Origin: Lepus europaeus | Lineage: Eukaryota; Chordata; Mammalia; Lagomorpha; Leporidae | NCBI RefSeq assembly: GCF_033115175.1 | Contig: NC_084837.1 | Span: 63,573,266 to 63,637,265 of the forward strand | DNA: 64,000 bases | Reading direction: 5' to 3' | Shown: positions 47,166 through 64,000 of the stretch, in pieces | Layout of the letters: every line of letters begins with the position of its first letter | Position numbering within the stretch: position 1 is the first letter of the stretch | Translations under genes and position numbers: made by a program | The notes under the pieces: generated by a model | Told to the model about the DNA's origin: nothing | Databases searched by the model: none | What the model saw: only the letters and a program-made list of their open reading frames with translations

Positions 47166-49900
47166 TTCCAGCGGGAGAGGGCACGAGGCTGCAGAAACCA
47201 GCCCGGCCGGCCGGCCGGCAGCGGGGGCTGCAGCGGCTCACACGACGAGAGGCGCAGGCCCCGCCCCCTGACCTTGTTCTCTGCCCTCTGGGAAGTGGGC
47301 AGCTTCGGGAGGGCACAGCCTCAGCTCCTCCCCGGGACAGTCCCCACTTGAGCGCACGCCCTGGGGTGGAGTTTCTTTGGGAAGCCACTGACCGTGAACT
47401 CTGTGCTAATGGGCCGGGACCTGAGAAAAGCCCCGTGCTGGGAGCCTTTGTCCGGGATGGACGGAAGGCAGAAAGGAGCCCAGGGACCTGGGGCGGAGGG
47501 GCAAGGGCCTTGGGGACTGCCTGGAGGAATCTCGCCCAGTCCCCAAGCCAGGCACGGCGGCAAGGCCCACGGGCGCAGCGACACCTCCGCCAACTTCGAA
47601 TGTAAGCCGGGAGGGGCCGCCAGGGCCAAACCTGGGTTTTGTGCCTTCCGAGCCAAGTCTTCCCAGCCACAGGGCAACAACCTGGAGCCTTCCTTGACCC
47701 GCAAGGGCCCTAGGAGGCCCGCGCTTTCTCTGAAAGCGAAAGGAGTGGGCGGGGGGCGCGGCCGAGGCGGGGCCCGGGCCGGCGGCGCGCAGGCTCCGCC
47801 CCGGGGCAGTCCCAAGCCCCGGGCGCTGAGCGGCTAGAGTCCCCGCCGCGCCGCGGGCTGGTGGGCTCGGCTGCTGCGCCGGTGCGGAGAAATGACCCTG
47901 CCCGGGGGCCCGACGGGCATGGCGCGGCCGGGGGGCGCGGGGTCCTGCAGCCCCGGGCTGGAGAGGGCCCCGCGCCGGAGCGTCGGAGAGCTGCGCCTGC
48001 TCTTCGAGGCGCGCTGTGCCGCGGTCGCCGCCGCCGCCGCCGCAGGGGATCCCCGGGCCCGCGCGGCCAAGCGGCGTGGGGGACAGGTGCCGAACGGGCT
48101 CCCGCGGGCTCCCCCTGCCCCGGTGATCCCGCAGCTGACAGTGACAGCTGAGGAGCCGGATGTACCCCAGGCCAGCCCTGGGCCCCCGGAGCCGGAGGGT
48201 GACTGCCTCCCGGCCGGGGGCTCACACCTGCAGCAGCCACGCCGCCTGTCCACTTCGTCGCTCTCCTCCACCGGCTCCTCATCGCTACTCGAGGACTCGG
48301 AGGACGATCTGTTGAGCGACAGTGAAAGCCGGAGCCGCGGTAACGTGCAGCTGGAAGCGAGCGAGGACGTGGGTCAGGTACGGGGCGCGGAGGCGGGCCG
48401 GCGCGGGGACAGAGCCCGGGCTAGCCGAGGGCCGTTGGCACTGCGGAGGTCGGGCGAGCCGACCCCCTGCTTTGGCAGTTTTCACCCCAGCTCTACAGGA
48501 TCGCGGCGGGGCCCCGGGGCATCAGGGGGAGCGCGAGGAGCCAGCCACCCGCTACGGAGTGAGGGGCGTTCCTGCCGGCCAGGAGGGAGGGCTGGAGGGA
48601 TCCGAGGCTCCTTCCCCTTGCCCCGGGAGCCCTCGGTGAGAGGGAGGCGAGCGACCGCGGCCCGCCCGCCCGCCCCCTCTCCGGTGCCGCGGCCCCACCC
48701 CCGCCGTTGCCACGGTTTCCCTCTCCTGAGTGGGAGTGGAGCGGCGCTCCAGGCTCGGCTCGGGAGCTGCTGCCGTCTGCTCCCGGCGCCCGCACGCGGC
48801 GTGGACGCAGGGGCGGGCGGGGCGCCGGGCTGGGAGCTCCGGCAAGGAGCCGAATGGAGCCCGCCCGGCACGCCCCTGGGTCTCCCCGGCTTCCAGCTCC
48901 TAAGCTTGGCCTGGGGGGGAGGTAAACTGAGGCCCCAAAGGGGGCGGGGCTACCCTGCTCCTCTCTGCCTGGATATTCTGGGGCCAGGGTTCGATGAAGA
49001 GGTCATTCTCTGCCTTCTCCCCTTGTGGGGCGTGCCGCCGTGCCCCCGGGTTTTAACCACGGCCAGATACTTTAAATAACTGCCCGCGGTCAGCGCGAAG
49101 GAGTTAGACCCAAGTTACAAGCGTCGCTGCAGCCGAGCGAGAAGTGAGGGGCGCCCTCGGCCTCTGGGGTCTCCGCGCCTGTCCACGGCTTGGAGGAGGT
49201 GGAGGAGGGCCCGTAACGCCTGGCGGGAGCTCCGAGGCTTAGCGGTGCCCCCATCCCCACCTCCACCCCAGAGACTTACAATACCCGGGGGGCGGTGCGG
49301 GGTTGTAGGTGACACGAGAGAAAAAACGCAAAGCCCCGTGGAGCGGGGACATCCTCCGCCGCTAGGTGCGCGGTGCGGGGGCTCAGTCACGAGCCTGCCG
49401 CGTCCCTTTCTCCTCCGCCGGCCCTCAGAGGTACCCCCGGCTCGTGGTCGTTCCCGAGGTAACCTTGGCCCCTGTGCCCGCGCGGCCGCGGCCGAGGGGT
49501 TCTAAGACCTGAGACTGTGTGGGGGCGGGGCGGCAGTGGGAAGACCCCTCCCACCCCATCTAGGTTGGAAAAACCTGAGCAGAAGTGGGCGCTCCGTCGC
49601 TCAAAGCTGCCACACCTGAGAGCCGGCGCGGCCGAAAGGGCGCGACCAGTTGGGGCGCCCAGGACGCGGGCACGCCCCGCTTGCCTCTTCCGCCCTCAGG
49701 GGCCCGGCGAGGCGCCGAGGGGGAGGGACTGGGCGAGCAGGAGGTCCTGCGGCCCGAGGCGGAGTGCGGTGTAGACAACCCCGGCTGGGGTCAAAACTGC
49801 GCAGACGAGCCTTGGCGGTGCCCTTGCGCGTCTTGGGACTGGCGGTCTCCTGGCGCGGCCGTGAGCGGGTGCAGATGGCCGCGAAGGGCCCTTCCAGCTC
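47140..49900 (+). promoter_or_regulatory. ITPKA: CpG island covering the ITPKA promoter and exon 1
   Basis: Very GC- and CpG-rich from upstream of the start codon into intron 1. The densest part, 47700-47880, has GC boxes ('aggcggggcccggg', 'ctccgccccgggg') and no TATA box. The transcription start is expected just upstream of 47892 but cannot be placed from sequence alone. Confidence 0.7.
47892..48377 (+). CDS. ITPKA: ITPKA exon 1 (actin-binding and regulatory region)
   Basis: 162 codons from [15 protein letters not shown] to SEDVGQ, donor GTACGG, phase 0. It includes an Ala run ([10 protein letters not shown]) coded by GC-rich triplets. The frame stays open into the intron until 49079. Confidence 0.95.
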
Positions 49901-52900
49901 CAAGGCTGCGTCTTCCAGGCCTTCCCAACCCCCAGGCCGCCGGGGCCTCCCCGAAGGCAAACAGCCACGGAGGCGGCAGATAAGCCTGGGGTGTTGACAG
50001 AGGTTGCCTGCGCCCGCGTGGAACGGCCCGGAGCGGACTTTGCCTCACAGCCGGTCCCAGAGCGGCACAGCGCACTCGCCCTGGCAGCCTTTTAGGGCTT
50101 CCCCAGGCAGGAAGCAGAGCGCGTCCGGCTGTGTGCGAAGGATGCACCTGCGGGAGGGTACTGCGTCCGCTCGCCAGGGCTCCTGGCTTGCCGGCCCTTT
50201 CCACCCGGGCCTGGGCGGATTGAGGCCTGGCAAGGCTCTGCTTGCCTCCGCCCAGCGCATGCATTCCTCCCCTTTGCCTCCTAGGAGCTCAGCACAGCCT
50301 GCACAGAGCAGGCAGTTGTCTTTGGGCAGCTTCCTGCTGTCCAGGGGCCTTCCTCCGGTAGAAGAAAAGTCACAGGCAGGGAAACACAGGGAGGCTGGAG
50401 GCCACCCCCAAGGGCAGCTGTCTGTAAGCTGTTCCTAGACCGCCCCCACCTCCTTAAACAATCCTGGCTGGCCGCTGGAGCCAGAGAGAGGGTGCTTGGT
50501 TCCTGGTCACCTGGTTTTCTTCTCTCCAGGCTAGGTAAGGAGACCTGGATGCCATCCCCTCCTGGACTCAGAACTCCCACACATCACTTTCCACTAATTA
50601 TAGAGCAGAATTTAGGTTAACAGACTTCCTTTTTAAAAAGCAAATGCCCATGGGAAGGTGAAGTCGTGGGTCACTTATACCTTTGTGCAAATCATTTTAT
50701 AAATTTAAACTGCACTCACCACCACCATAGGGAGTGCTAGTTTGATAGGGCAACTGGGACATGGGGAGGGTGTTGGGATGGCGGAGAGTTCCAGCTGGGG
50801 ACGGATGAGTGGGGAAGGGAGCAGGGTGAGAATCAAGTCTGTTCTGGCTGGAGAGACTCTGGGTGTCTGCTGCGACACAAAGAGCAGGTGTCCTCAAGGC
50901 CCTGCCCAGGAAGAGGTGCCCCCTGCTTAGCCCTAGGGTGAGGAATGAGATGCTCCGGTGACCCGTGGCTGTGCACTGATTTCTCAGGGAGGGCACTTCC
51001 ATGGAGCAGGGGTGGGGTGGGGGTAGGAGGAAGAGCCTGGGCCAGAGAGTGGGGGGTCTCGCCCCCTTGGCAACTGGCTTTCATTTTTTTAAAAATTTTT
51101 TTTCAGTTTTTAAAAAATGTTTATTTATTTGAAAGGCAGAGTTGCAAAGAGGCAGAGAGAGAGACAGAGAGAGACAGAGAGAGACAGAGAGAGAGGTCTT
51201 CCATCCACTGGTTCAACTCCCTTAAGTGGCTGCAACAACTAGAGCTGGGCCGATCCGAAGCCAGAGGGTGCAGGGGCCCAAGGACTTGGGCCATCTTCTG
51301 CTTTCCCAGGCCATAGTAGAGAGCTGGATTGGAAGTGGAGCAGCCAGGACTCAAACTGGACACCATATGGGATGCCCGCTACACCACAGCACCAGCCCCA
51401 CAACTGGCTTTCCATTGTAGTGTCATGAATCTGCAATGCAACATCAACCTGCTTCCCAATGTCCATACAATACAAGTCTCATTTGCTCAGAAAGATCTTC
51501 CCTACTGTTGTTCATGTGCCCAAATCCCCACCCACCCGTCCACCCAAGAATGGATCTCCAGGAGCCTTTTGGACACACTGGTTTTTAAATGCCTTATTCC
51601 TGGGGGAAGTATTTCCTTAAAATGGAAGGGTGGAGTTCCATGGCATTTGCATCCACTGTGTCCACACTTGACCACATCCTTTACTGAGAGGGGAGCTAAA
51701 TCCTGGCCTAGCAACCTCAAGTGGTGGTGGAAGGGCTTAGATGAGAGACTGAGCATGGACGTCCTTTGTAACCTGCAAGGCCAGAGCCAGGCTTAGTCAG
51801 TCATGCTTCTCTTAGCCCATGTGAAACTCACAAAGCTGGGGTGGGAAGAGTAGGTGCTGGCCCCCCTTTACCTCGGCTTGAGAACAAGTTGATTCTGTTG
51901 TCATACATCAGTCAAGTAGAAGTGCTAGGCTTCAAACCCTTCCACAAGGCCCCGCCTACCCCCCTACCCCCCTGCCCTGCTCCCTGAGGGATTCCAGAGG
52001 GAAAGACAGTCCCCTCACCCTATCTAACCCAAAGCTAGTTCTCCCTTCAACTGGTGTGGCTACATATATCCATGTATCCTCCCACTAAGTCCATTCTGAT
52101 CCCACTCTTCCCCAAATTCTGCGAGCAGCCTACAGCTGCTGAAACTCCATGAGACTTAGCCCTTTGAATGAAGGCCAAGCTGTCCAGGCGGTGGAGATGG
52201 GTTCCCCTGCAGTGCTGGGTGTTTCCCCAGAGATCAACACACTCACTCCTTAGGGCTGCAGATCCTGCAAAGCCAATGGCAGGGCCCTTTCTCAGGGCCA
52301 GTGTCATCTGAGTCCCACGGGGAGGCAGGGTGGTAGCATGAACTGTGGAAGCTCCTGGAACAATTGGGATCTGGGGAAAAAGCCGAGCTGGTGGGGGGCT
52401 CTGTCTGGGGCATCAGGGAGAGATGCTAACTCCCCTGAGCCTTGATTTCCTTCTGTAGAGTGGGGATAATAACACCCCCTGGAGCGCTTGCTGGGCACGT
52501 GCCTCATTAGCATGATTCCCAAACCGAGTGGGGTCTGAGACAAGCGAGCTACTGAATATACATGGAGCATACATCATCTTCCTGGAATTCTACTTGAGGA
52601 TTTGGAGGTGGGGAGTTTTATAATAAAACTTGGATTTATTATGCAGCAAAATGCAAACCTTGTATGTATTTAAAGCTTTTAAAAAGGAGTTTTGAAAGCG
52701 ATGTCATGCTTCTAGTGGGCCGCTTCTGGCGACACCCCCAGATCCCCGGGGATTGGACACGTGATCACGCCCTAGTGTGCCGTGCAGGGACTTCAGCAGG
52801 AAGAAGGGAGAGTGCCTGGCACGCAGTAGGCAGGCAGTACGTGCTGGCTCCTGTGACGGCAGCAGCTATGTCCTCCCAGAGCAAACAGGCCCACACAGAT

Positions 52901-53344
52901 GGCAGTATCTGCTAGGGCTCACTGAGTGAGAAAGTGACAAGAGCCAGGACTAGAGCTCACTGCTGATTCCCCACCCATGTGCTGCCACCAGCCCCCACCT
53001 GCTCCCCACGGGTCAGGGCTCTGTGGTCATTAGCGCTTCCCCTACCTAGTCCACCCCTCAGTTCTCCTACTTAGAACTCCCTCAGGGGGCTGGCGCTGTG
53101 GCATAGCAGGTAAAGCCCACACCTGCAGTGCCTGCATCCCATGTGGGCACTGGTTCAAGTCCCGGCTGCTCCACTTCAAACCCAGCTCTCTGCTATGGCC
53201 TGGGAAAGCAGTAGAAGATGGCCCAAGTGCTTGGGCCCCTGCACCCATGTGGGAGACCCAGAAGAAGCTCCTGGCTCCTGACTTTGGATCAGTGCAGTTC
53301 TGGCCTTTGCGGACAATTGGGGAGTGAACCAGCAGATGGAAGAC

Positions 53345-53375
<31 letters not shown>

Positions 53376-56314
53376 TCTCTCTGCTTCTCCTTCTCTCCTT
53401 GTGTAACTGACTTTCAAATAAATAAATAAATATTTTTTAAGAAACAAAAAAAGAACTCTGTCAGAGGGTCAGGGTGGCTGGTTCCTGGGTTCCAGTCCTG
53501 CACAGCCACACTGCACAAAGACACACACACACCCCAGGCGGAAGCAGCAGACGCACTTCAGATGAGCAAACCTGTGCATGTTAAAGAGTCGACTGCAGAG
53601 ATTTGGGGGTTGGGGAAGTGGAAGGGTCGGAGGGTGAGCTTTCAGGACTGGTGACAGAAGCAAGGGTCCCGAGGCAAGGAGTACACCAAACACAAACAAA
53701 AACCCAAACCCCTACATTTCCCTCTGGATTCTGTCCAACATGACAAGCCCTGGGGTTCAGACCGGAAGCTAGGATGCCCTGGGCTTGGCCAGCCAGTGAG
53801 GGGTGGCAAGGGCATCTCTCCAGCTGCTGCAGGGCTGGCCTCCGGCCCGTGTCCCTAAGAGGGGCTGAGGCCCTAAGTGGTGGGGAATGAAGCCATCTGC
53901 CTGGCTTCTGCCTCCTGCCAAGAGAGGTGGACCTCCCACACCCCTCACCACAGCCCACCGAGGTGGTTTTTCCCCACTGAATGGATGAGGAAATCAACAC
54001 ACACAAGCCAGTTTCTCAGCCCTCAGAATCTTCCGAGGTATTAGCAGCATGCAAAGTTTTAGCCCCACCCTCGACCTACTCATAATTCCCCTGAGAGTCT
54101 GCAGTTTTAAACAAGGGTGACCCCAGGCGATTCCAACGTTCAGAAAAGGTTGAAAACCTCTACAAAGCAGCTTAGTAGTGTGCCCATGCCTTTAGGAAAA
54201 AAAAAAAAAAGTTTAGTATTTATTTGAAAGGCAGAGAGAATGAGACAGATCTTCATCCGCTGGTCTACTCCTCAGATGCCCACAACAACCAGGCCTGGGC
54301 CAGGCCCAAGCCAGGAGCCAGGAGCAGGTCTCTCACGTGGGTGGCAGGGGCCCAGGCACTTGGGCCATTATTGACCGCCTCCCTCCCGGGATGCCTTAGC
54401 AGGGAGCTGGAACCGGCTCTCCGGTACAGGGTGCCGGCGTGGGAAACAGTGGCTTAGCCCTCAGCCACAGCGCCGCCTCTGCTCTTGGAAAGCTCAGGTG
54501 TAAGCTTGAACCTTCTGACGCCCAGGCCAGGGCACGTCGGCGCCCGTCTCCCTCCCAGCGTAGACCGGCGGCTGAACACACGCAGGCCCCCTGCGGCCCC
54601 AGCCGCTTCCGGTGGGCCAGGGGCGGGGCGGGACCCGGCCCGCAGGGGCGAGGCCGCGTGCGTCGCCGCCACGCCGACCCGCGGTCTGCGCCGTGTTGCT
54701 TTCAGAAAAGCCACTGGCAGAAGATCCGAACCATGGTGAACCTGCCCGTCATGAGCCCGTTCAAGAAGCGCTACGCCTGGGTGCAGCTGGCGGGACACAC
54801 GGGTGAGCCTGGCGGCGCGAGGGCGGGGCGTCCGGGACGGGAAGGGGCCGGGCAGCGCTAACTGCGCGGCCCCTCAGGGAGCTTCAAGGCGGCCGGCACC
54901 AGCGGTCTGATCCTGAAGCGCAGCTCCGAGCCCGAGCGCTCCTGCCTGGCGCGGCTGATGGCCGACGCGCTGCGCGGCTGCGTGCCCGCCTTCCACGGCG
55001 TGGTGGAGCGCGACGGTGAAAGCTACCTGCAGCTGCAGGACCTGCTGGACGGCTTCGACGGGCCCTGCGTGCTGGACTGCAAGATGGGCGTCAGGTAGGC
55101 GAGCCCTGGCGCGCCGGGCGCCGCCGAGTGGGGGCGCGGCCTGGGACGAACCCTCCACGGGGTCCCTGTGCGCGCCCCCCACACAGGACGTACCTGGAGG
55201 AGGAGCTGACCAAGGCCCGCGAGCGGCCCAAGCTGCGCAAAGACATGTACAAGAAGATGCTGGCCGTGGACCCCGCGGCGCCCACCGAGGAGGAGCACGC
55301 GCAGCGCGCCGTCACCAAGCCGCGCTACATGCAGTGGCGGGAGGGCATCAGCTCCAGCACCACGCTGGGCTTCCGTATCGAGGGCATCAAGGTGGGCCCG
55401 GCCCTTCCTCGGCCCCCACCCCAGCACCCTGCCTCCGCGCCCTACCCTTCCCGTTCGCGCACAGCCCACCACCTCTACCAAGGGGGCGCCCCCCCCCCCC
55501 CACGGCGGCCGTGTCGCCGTCCCCAGGAGCCTCGGCCCCGGGAAGTACCGCTGCCCTTGCGGGGTCCTTCTCCCCAGGGGGCCCGGGCTCCCCTGACACG
55601 TCCTGTCCCACCTCGTGCAGAAAGCGGACGGCTCCTGCAGCACCGACTTCAAGACTACTCGAAGCCGGGAGCAGGTGATTCGCGTCTTCGAGGAGTTTGT
55701 GCAAGGAGATGCGGAAGTGCTGGTGAGCGCGGGGTCCCAGAGCCCAGAGGTGTTGGGGAGCCTTGCCCCTGGTCCTGCGTGCGGCCTAGAGCCCTGGCCC
55801 GAGTTGTGGCGTGTCCTTGTGTCCTCCGTTCCTTCCTTTCCTTTCGTGGGTGCGAGGGAGTGTGTCTTCCTACCAATGTATTTGCTAAGGCAAAAACACA
55901 CTTCATGCCAGCAGGAGCTCACTCTGTCTCTCGCTTCCCCTCTGCAGAGGAGGTATCTGAACCGCCTGCAGCAGATCCGGGACACCCTGGAGGTCTCCGA
56001 GTTCTTTAGGAGGCATGAGGTAAGCGGTGGGCGGACCCCAAGCCCGGGATCACAGAATAGGGGGCTTCCGGAGGAGGGGCGTAGCCTGACAGACTGTGTG
56101 GTACTCGCAGGTGATTGGCAGCTCGCTCCTCTTTGTCCACGACCACTGCCATCGCGCCGGTGTGTGGCTCATCGACTTTGGCAAGACCACGCCCCTCCCT
56201 GACGGCCAGATCCTGGACCACAGGCTGCCCTGGGAGGAGGGCAACCGTGAGGACGGCTACTTGCTGGGGCTGGACAATCTCATTAGCATCCTGGCCAGCC
56301 TGGCTGAGAGATGA
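47892..56314 (+). CDS. ITPKA: ITPKA, inositol-trisphosphate 3-kinase A (complete, 7 exons, 460 codons)
   Basis: Phosphorylates Ins(1,4,5)P3 to Ins(1,3,4,5)P4 using ATP, ending IP3-driven calcium release, and bundles F-actin in dendritic spines (known). Exons: 47892-48377, 54706-54802, 54878-55094, 55187-55391, 55621-55722, 55948-56019, 56111-56314; every junction is GT-AG and in frame. Residues 1-66 are the actin-binding region ([20 protein letters not shown]); 67-150 are Pro/Ser-rich with acidic [15 protein letters not shown]; the calmodulin-binding segment is near 164-185 ([11 protein letters not shown]...FKKRYAW). The inositol-polyphosphate-kinase signature PCVLDCKMG is at 257-265, SSLLF at 397-401 and metal-binding IDFGKT at 414-419. 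Start choice: the first ATG of the frame in the CpG island, matching human [15 protein letters not shown]; a second Met is at codon 10. Human is 461 residues, so it is full length. Confidence 0.97.
48378..51082. other. ITPKA: ITPKA intron 1, first part
   Basis: CpG-rich to about 49900-50250, then ordinary unique sequence. No second gene recognised. Confidence 0.5.
51083..51400 (-). repeat. CSINE in ITPKA intron 1
   Basis: 'tttatttatttgaaaggcag', (GACAGAGA)n expansion at 51150-51195, end 'cacagcaccagcccca'. Target duplication CAACTGGCTTTC at 51071-51082 and 51401-51412. Confidence 0.94.
51413..53085. other. ITPKA intron 1, unique sequence with a MIR relic
   Basis: 'ccttgatttccttctgtaga' and 'gtggggataataacaccccc' at 52439-52480 are a forward MIR. 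No gene recognised elsewhere. Confidence 0.5.
53086..53450 (+). repeat. CSINE in ITPKA intron 1
   Basis: Near-consensus 'gggggctggcgctgtggcat' to 'caaataaataaataaatatt', expanded CT run at 53346-53385. AGAACTC-like flanks on both sides. Confidence 0.95.
53451..54195. other. ITPKA intron 1, unique sequence
   Basis: 54030-54165 ('tctgcagttttaaacaaggg', 'caggcgattccaacgttcag', 'aaaggttgaaaacc') resembles an MER5-type hAT transposon. Otherwise nothing recognised. Confidence 0.45.
54200..54475 (-). repeat. CSINE, old, 230 bp before ITPKA exon 2
   Basis: 'gtatttatttgaaaggcaga' to 'cagccacagcgccgcc'. Confidence 0.85.
54706..54802 (+). CDS. ITPKA: ITPKA exon 2 (calmodulin-binding segment)
   Basis: Encodes [20 protein letters not shown] and [12 protein letters not shown]. 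Acceptor TTTCAG, donor GTGAGC, ending in phase 1. Confidence 0.96.
54878..55094 (+). CDS. ITPKA: ITPKA exon 3 (PxxxDxKxG motif)
   Basis: Encodes [20 protein letters not shown] through [15 protein letters not shown]. Contains the catalytic Asp/Lys pair of the IPK family (D261, K263). It follows an intron of only 75 bp. Confidence 0.97.
55187..55391 (+). CDS. ITPKA: ITPKA exon 4
   Basis: Encodes [20 protein letters not shown] through [14 protein letters not shown], including the helical IP3-binding lobe. Acceptor CACAG, donor GTGGGC. Confidence 0.96.
55621..55722 (+). CDS. ITPKA: ITPKA exon 5
   Basis: Encodes [20 protein letters not shown] and [14 protein letters not shown]; 34 codons, phase 0 both ends. 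Confidence 0.96.
55948..56019 (+). CDS. ITPKA: ITPKA exon 6
   Basis: Encodes [20 protein letters not shown] and RRHE; 24 codons, phase 0. Confidence 0.96.
56111..56314 (+). CDS. ITPKA: ITPKA exon 7 with stop (SSLLF and DFGK motifs)
   Basis: Encodes [37 protein letters not shown] and the end [13 protein letters not shown], stop TGA 56312-56314. Confidence 0.97.
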   Translation: MIGSSLLFVHDHCHRAGVWLIDFGKTTPLPDGQILDHRLPWEEGNREDGYLLGLDNLISILASLAER

Positions 56315-56700
56315 GGCTGGGTCCTTGTCCCCGCATGGGCCAGCCGCTGAGACAGATGTGGACCTGCGGCTGCGTCCTCACCATGCATGCCGGCCAGAGA
56401 CTGGACCCCTGCGGTGCGGGGCAGTTCACAGGGTCCTGCAGGACCAGGTGTCAACCAGTAAGGGGCGCATCGCCAGCGGGAGGGGGATGCCCCAAAAGCC
56501 CCTGCGTTCCCACAGAATGACACTAATTTACTTGAGGGGAGGGGACAGAGGGCTTCCTCAGCCCAGGCCTCCAGAGGAGGCACTGCGCCTGTCCAGAGTG
56601 GCCAGATCATGACTTTGACTTCCCAGGCATAGACCTCCTGGTGGAACCTCCCACACTACAATGGACTCCCCCTCCCAATAAAAGGCAAAGCCCCAGCTCC
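56315..56700 (+). other. ITPKA: ITPKA 3' untranslated region
   Basis: Short, GC-rich and without repeats; ends after the AATAAA at 56677. The cleavage site is inferred. Confidence 0.8.
56677..56682 (+). terminator. ITPKA: ITPKA poly(A) signal
   Basis: AATAAA in 'ccctcccaataaaaggcaaa', 363 bp after the stop. Confidence 0.85.
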
Positions 56701-56779
56701 TGGACTCCGGTCTCATCCACCTCCCTCCCTGGTGGACGTGCCCCTCAGCCCAGGTGTCCCTCATCCACTCAGATCACTG

Positions 56780-56941
56780 GAGCATTCGAGAAGGGCTTTT
56801 ATTAGAAGCACCTGCAGGGGTGATGCGGCATGCCCCCCACCCAGAAGTGGCTAAGCTCCCCCCAGGGGTCCTGCCTAAGGCCCAGCATGCAGCACAGGCT
56901 GCAGGGGACAAAGGCTAACTGGGGAACCGGCCGCCTGGTGC
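56780..56941 (-). other. LTK: LTK 3' untranslated region
   Basis: A very short 3' UTR between the stop at 56942 and the poly(A) signal at 56798. The cleavage position is inferred. Confidence 0.75.
56798..56803 (-). terminator. LTK: LTK poly(A) signal
   Basis: TTTATT on the plus strand is AATAAA on the minus strand, 139 bp past the LTK stop and 115 bp from the ITPKA signal on the opposite strand. Confidence 0.85.

Positions 56942-64000
<7,059 letters not shown>

Noticed and set aside
55023-55985. 320-codon minus-strand frame over ITPKA exons 4-6
   Set aside because: A mirror frame of GC-rich ITPKA coding sequence; it crosses the real exons and introns.

Overview
This is a piece of mammalian nuclear genome with three spliced protein-coding genes in a dense background of SINEs. 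The SINEs are the lagomorph C-repeat (CSINE): a tRNA-derived head beginning GGGGCYGGCGCTGTGGCGCAG, a body reading 'CAGTAGAAGATGGCCCAAG', and a CT-rich then (A)AATAAA-rich tail. That family points to a lagomorph, most likely European rabbit (Oryctolagus cuniculus). Gene order RTF1 > ITPKA > < LTK matches human 15q15.1. Gene identity and exon borders rest on translated sequence compared with my recall of the human proteins; no database search was run.

Layout. 1-38485 (+): RTF1, subunit of or cofactor to the Paf1 transcription-elongation complex. Coding exons 2-18 are present (644 of about 710 codons); exon 1 lies upstream of the window. The first large intron (2408-18634) is almost all SINEs plus a solo retroviral LTR. 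38486-40490: RTF1 3' UTR. 40490-47700: intergenic, with SINEs, a MIR relic and an unexplained CpG-rich patch at about 42960-43600. 47140-49900: CpG island over the ITPKA start. 47892-56314 (+): complete ITPKA (7 coding exons, 460 codons), an inositol-1,4,5-trisphosphate 3-kinase that also bundles F-actin. 56942-63843 (-): LTK, the ALK-family receptor tyrosine kinase, with 17 exons present and the amino terminus beyond the right edge.

The genes are not a pathway or operon. RTF1 acts in chromatin transcription, ITPKA in calcium/actin signalling in neuronal spines, and LTK as a cell-surface receptor. ITPKA and LTK are tail-to-tail, with poly(A) signals only about 115 bp apart.

I found no undescribed gene system. 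The observations most worth a second look are a GC-AG intron in RTF1, a solo class-I-type ERV LTR antisense in RTF1 intron 2, several nested SINE insertions with near-perfect target duplications that order subfamily ages, the near-overlapping ITPKA/LTK 3' ends, and the orphan CpG-rich patch.
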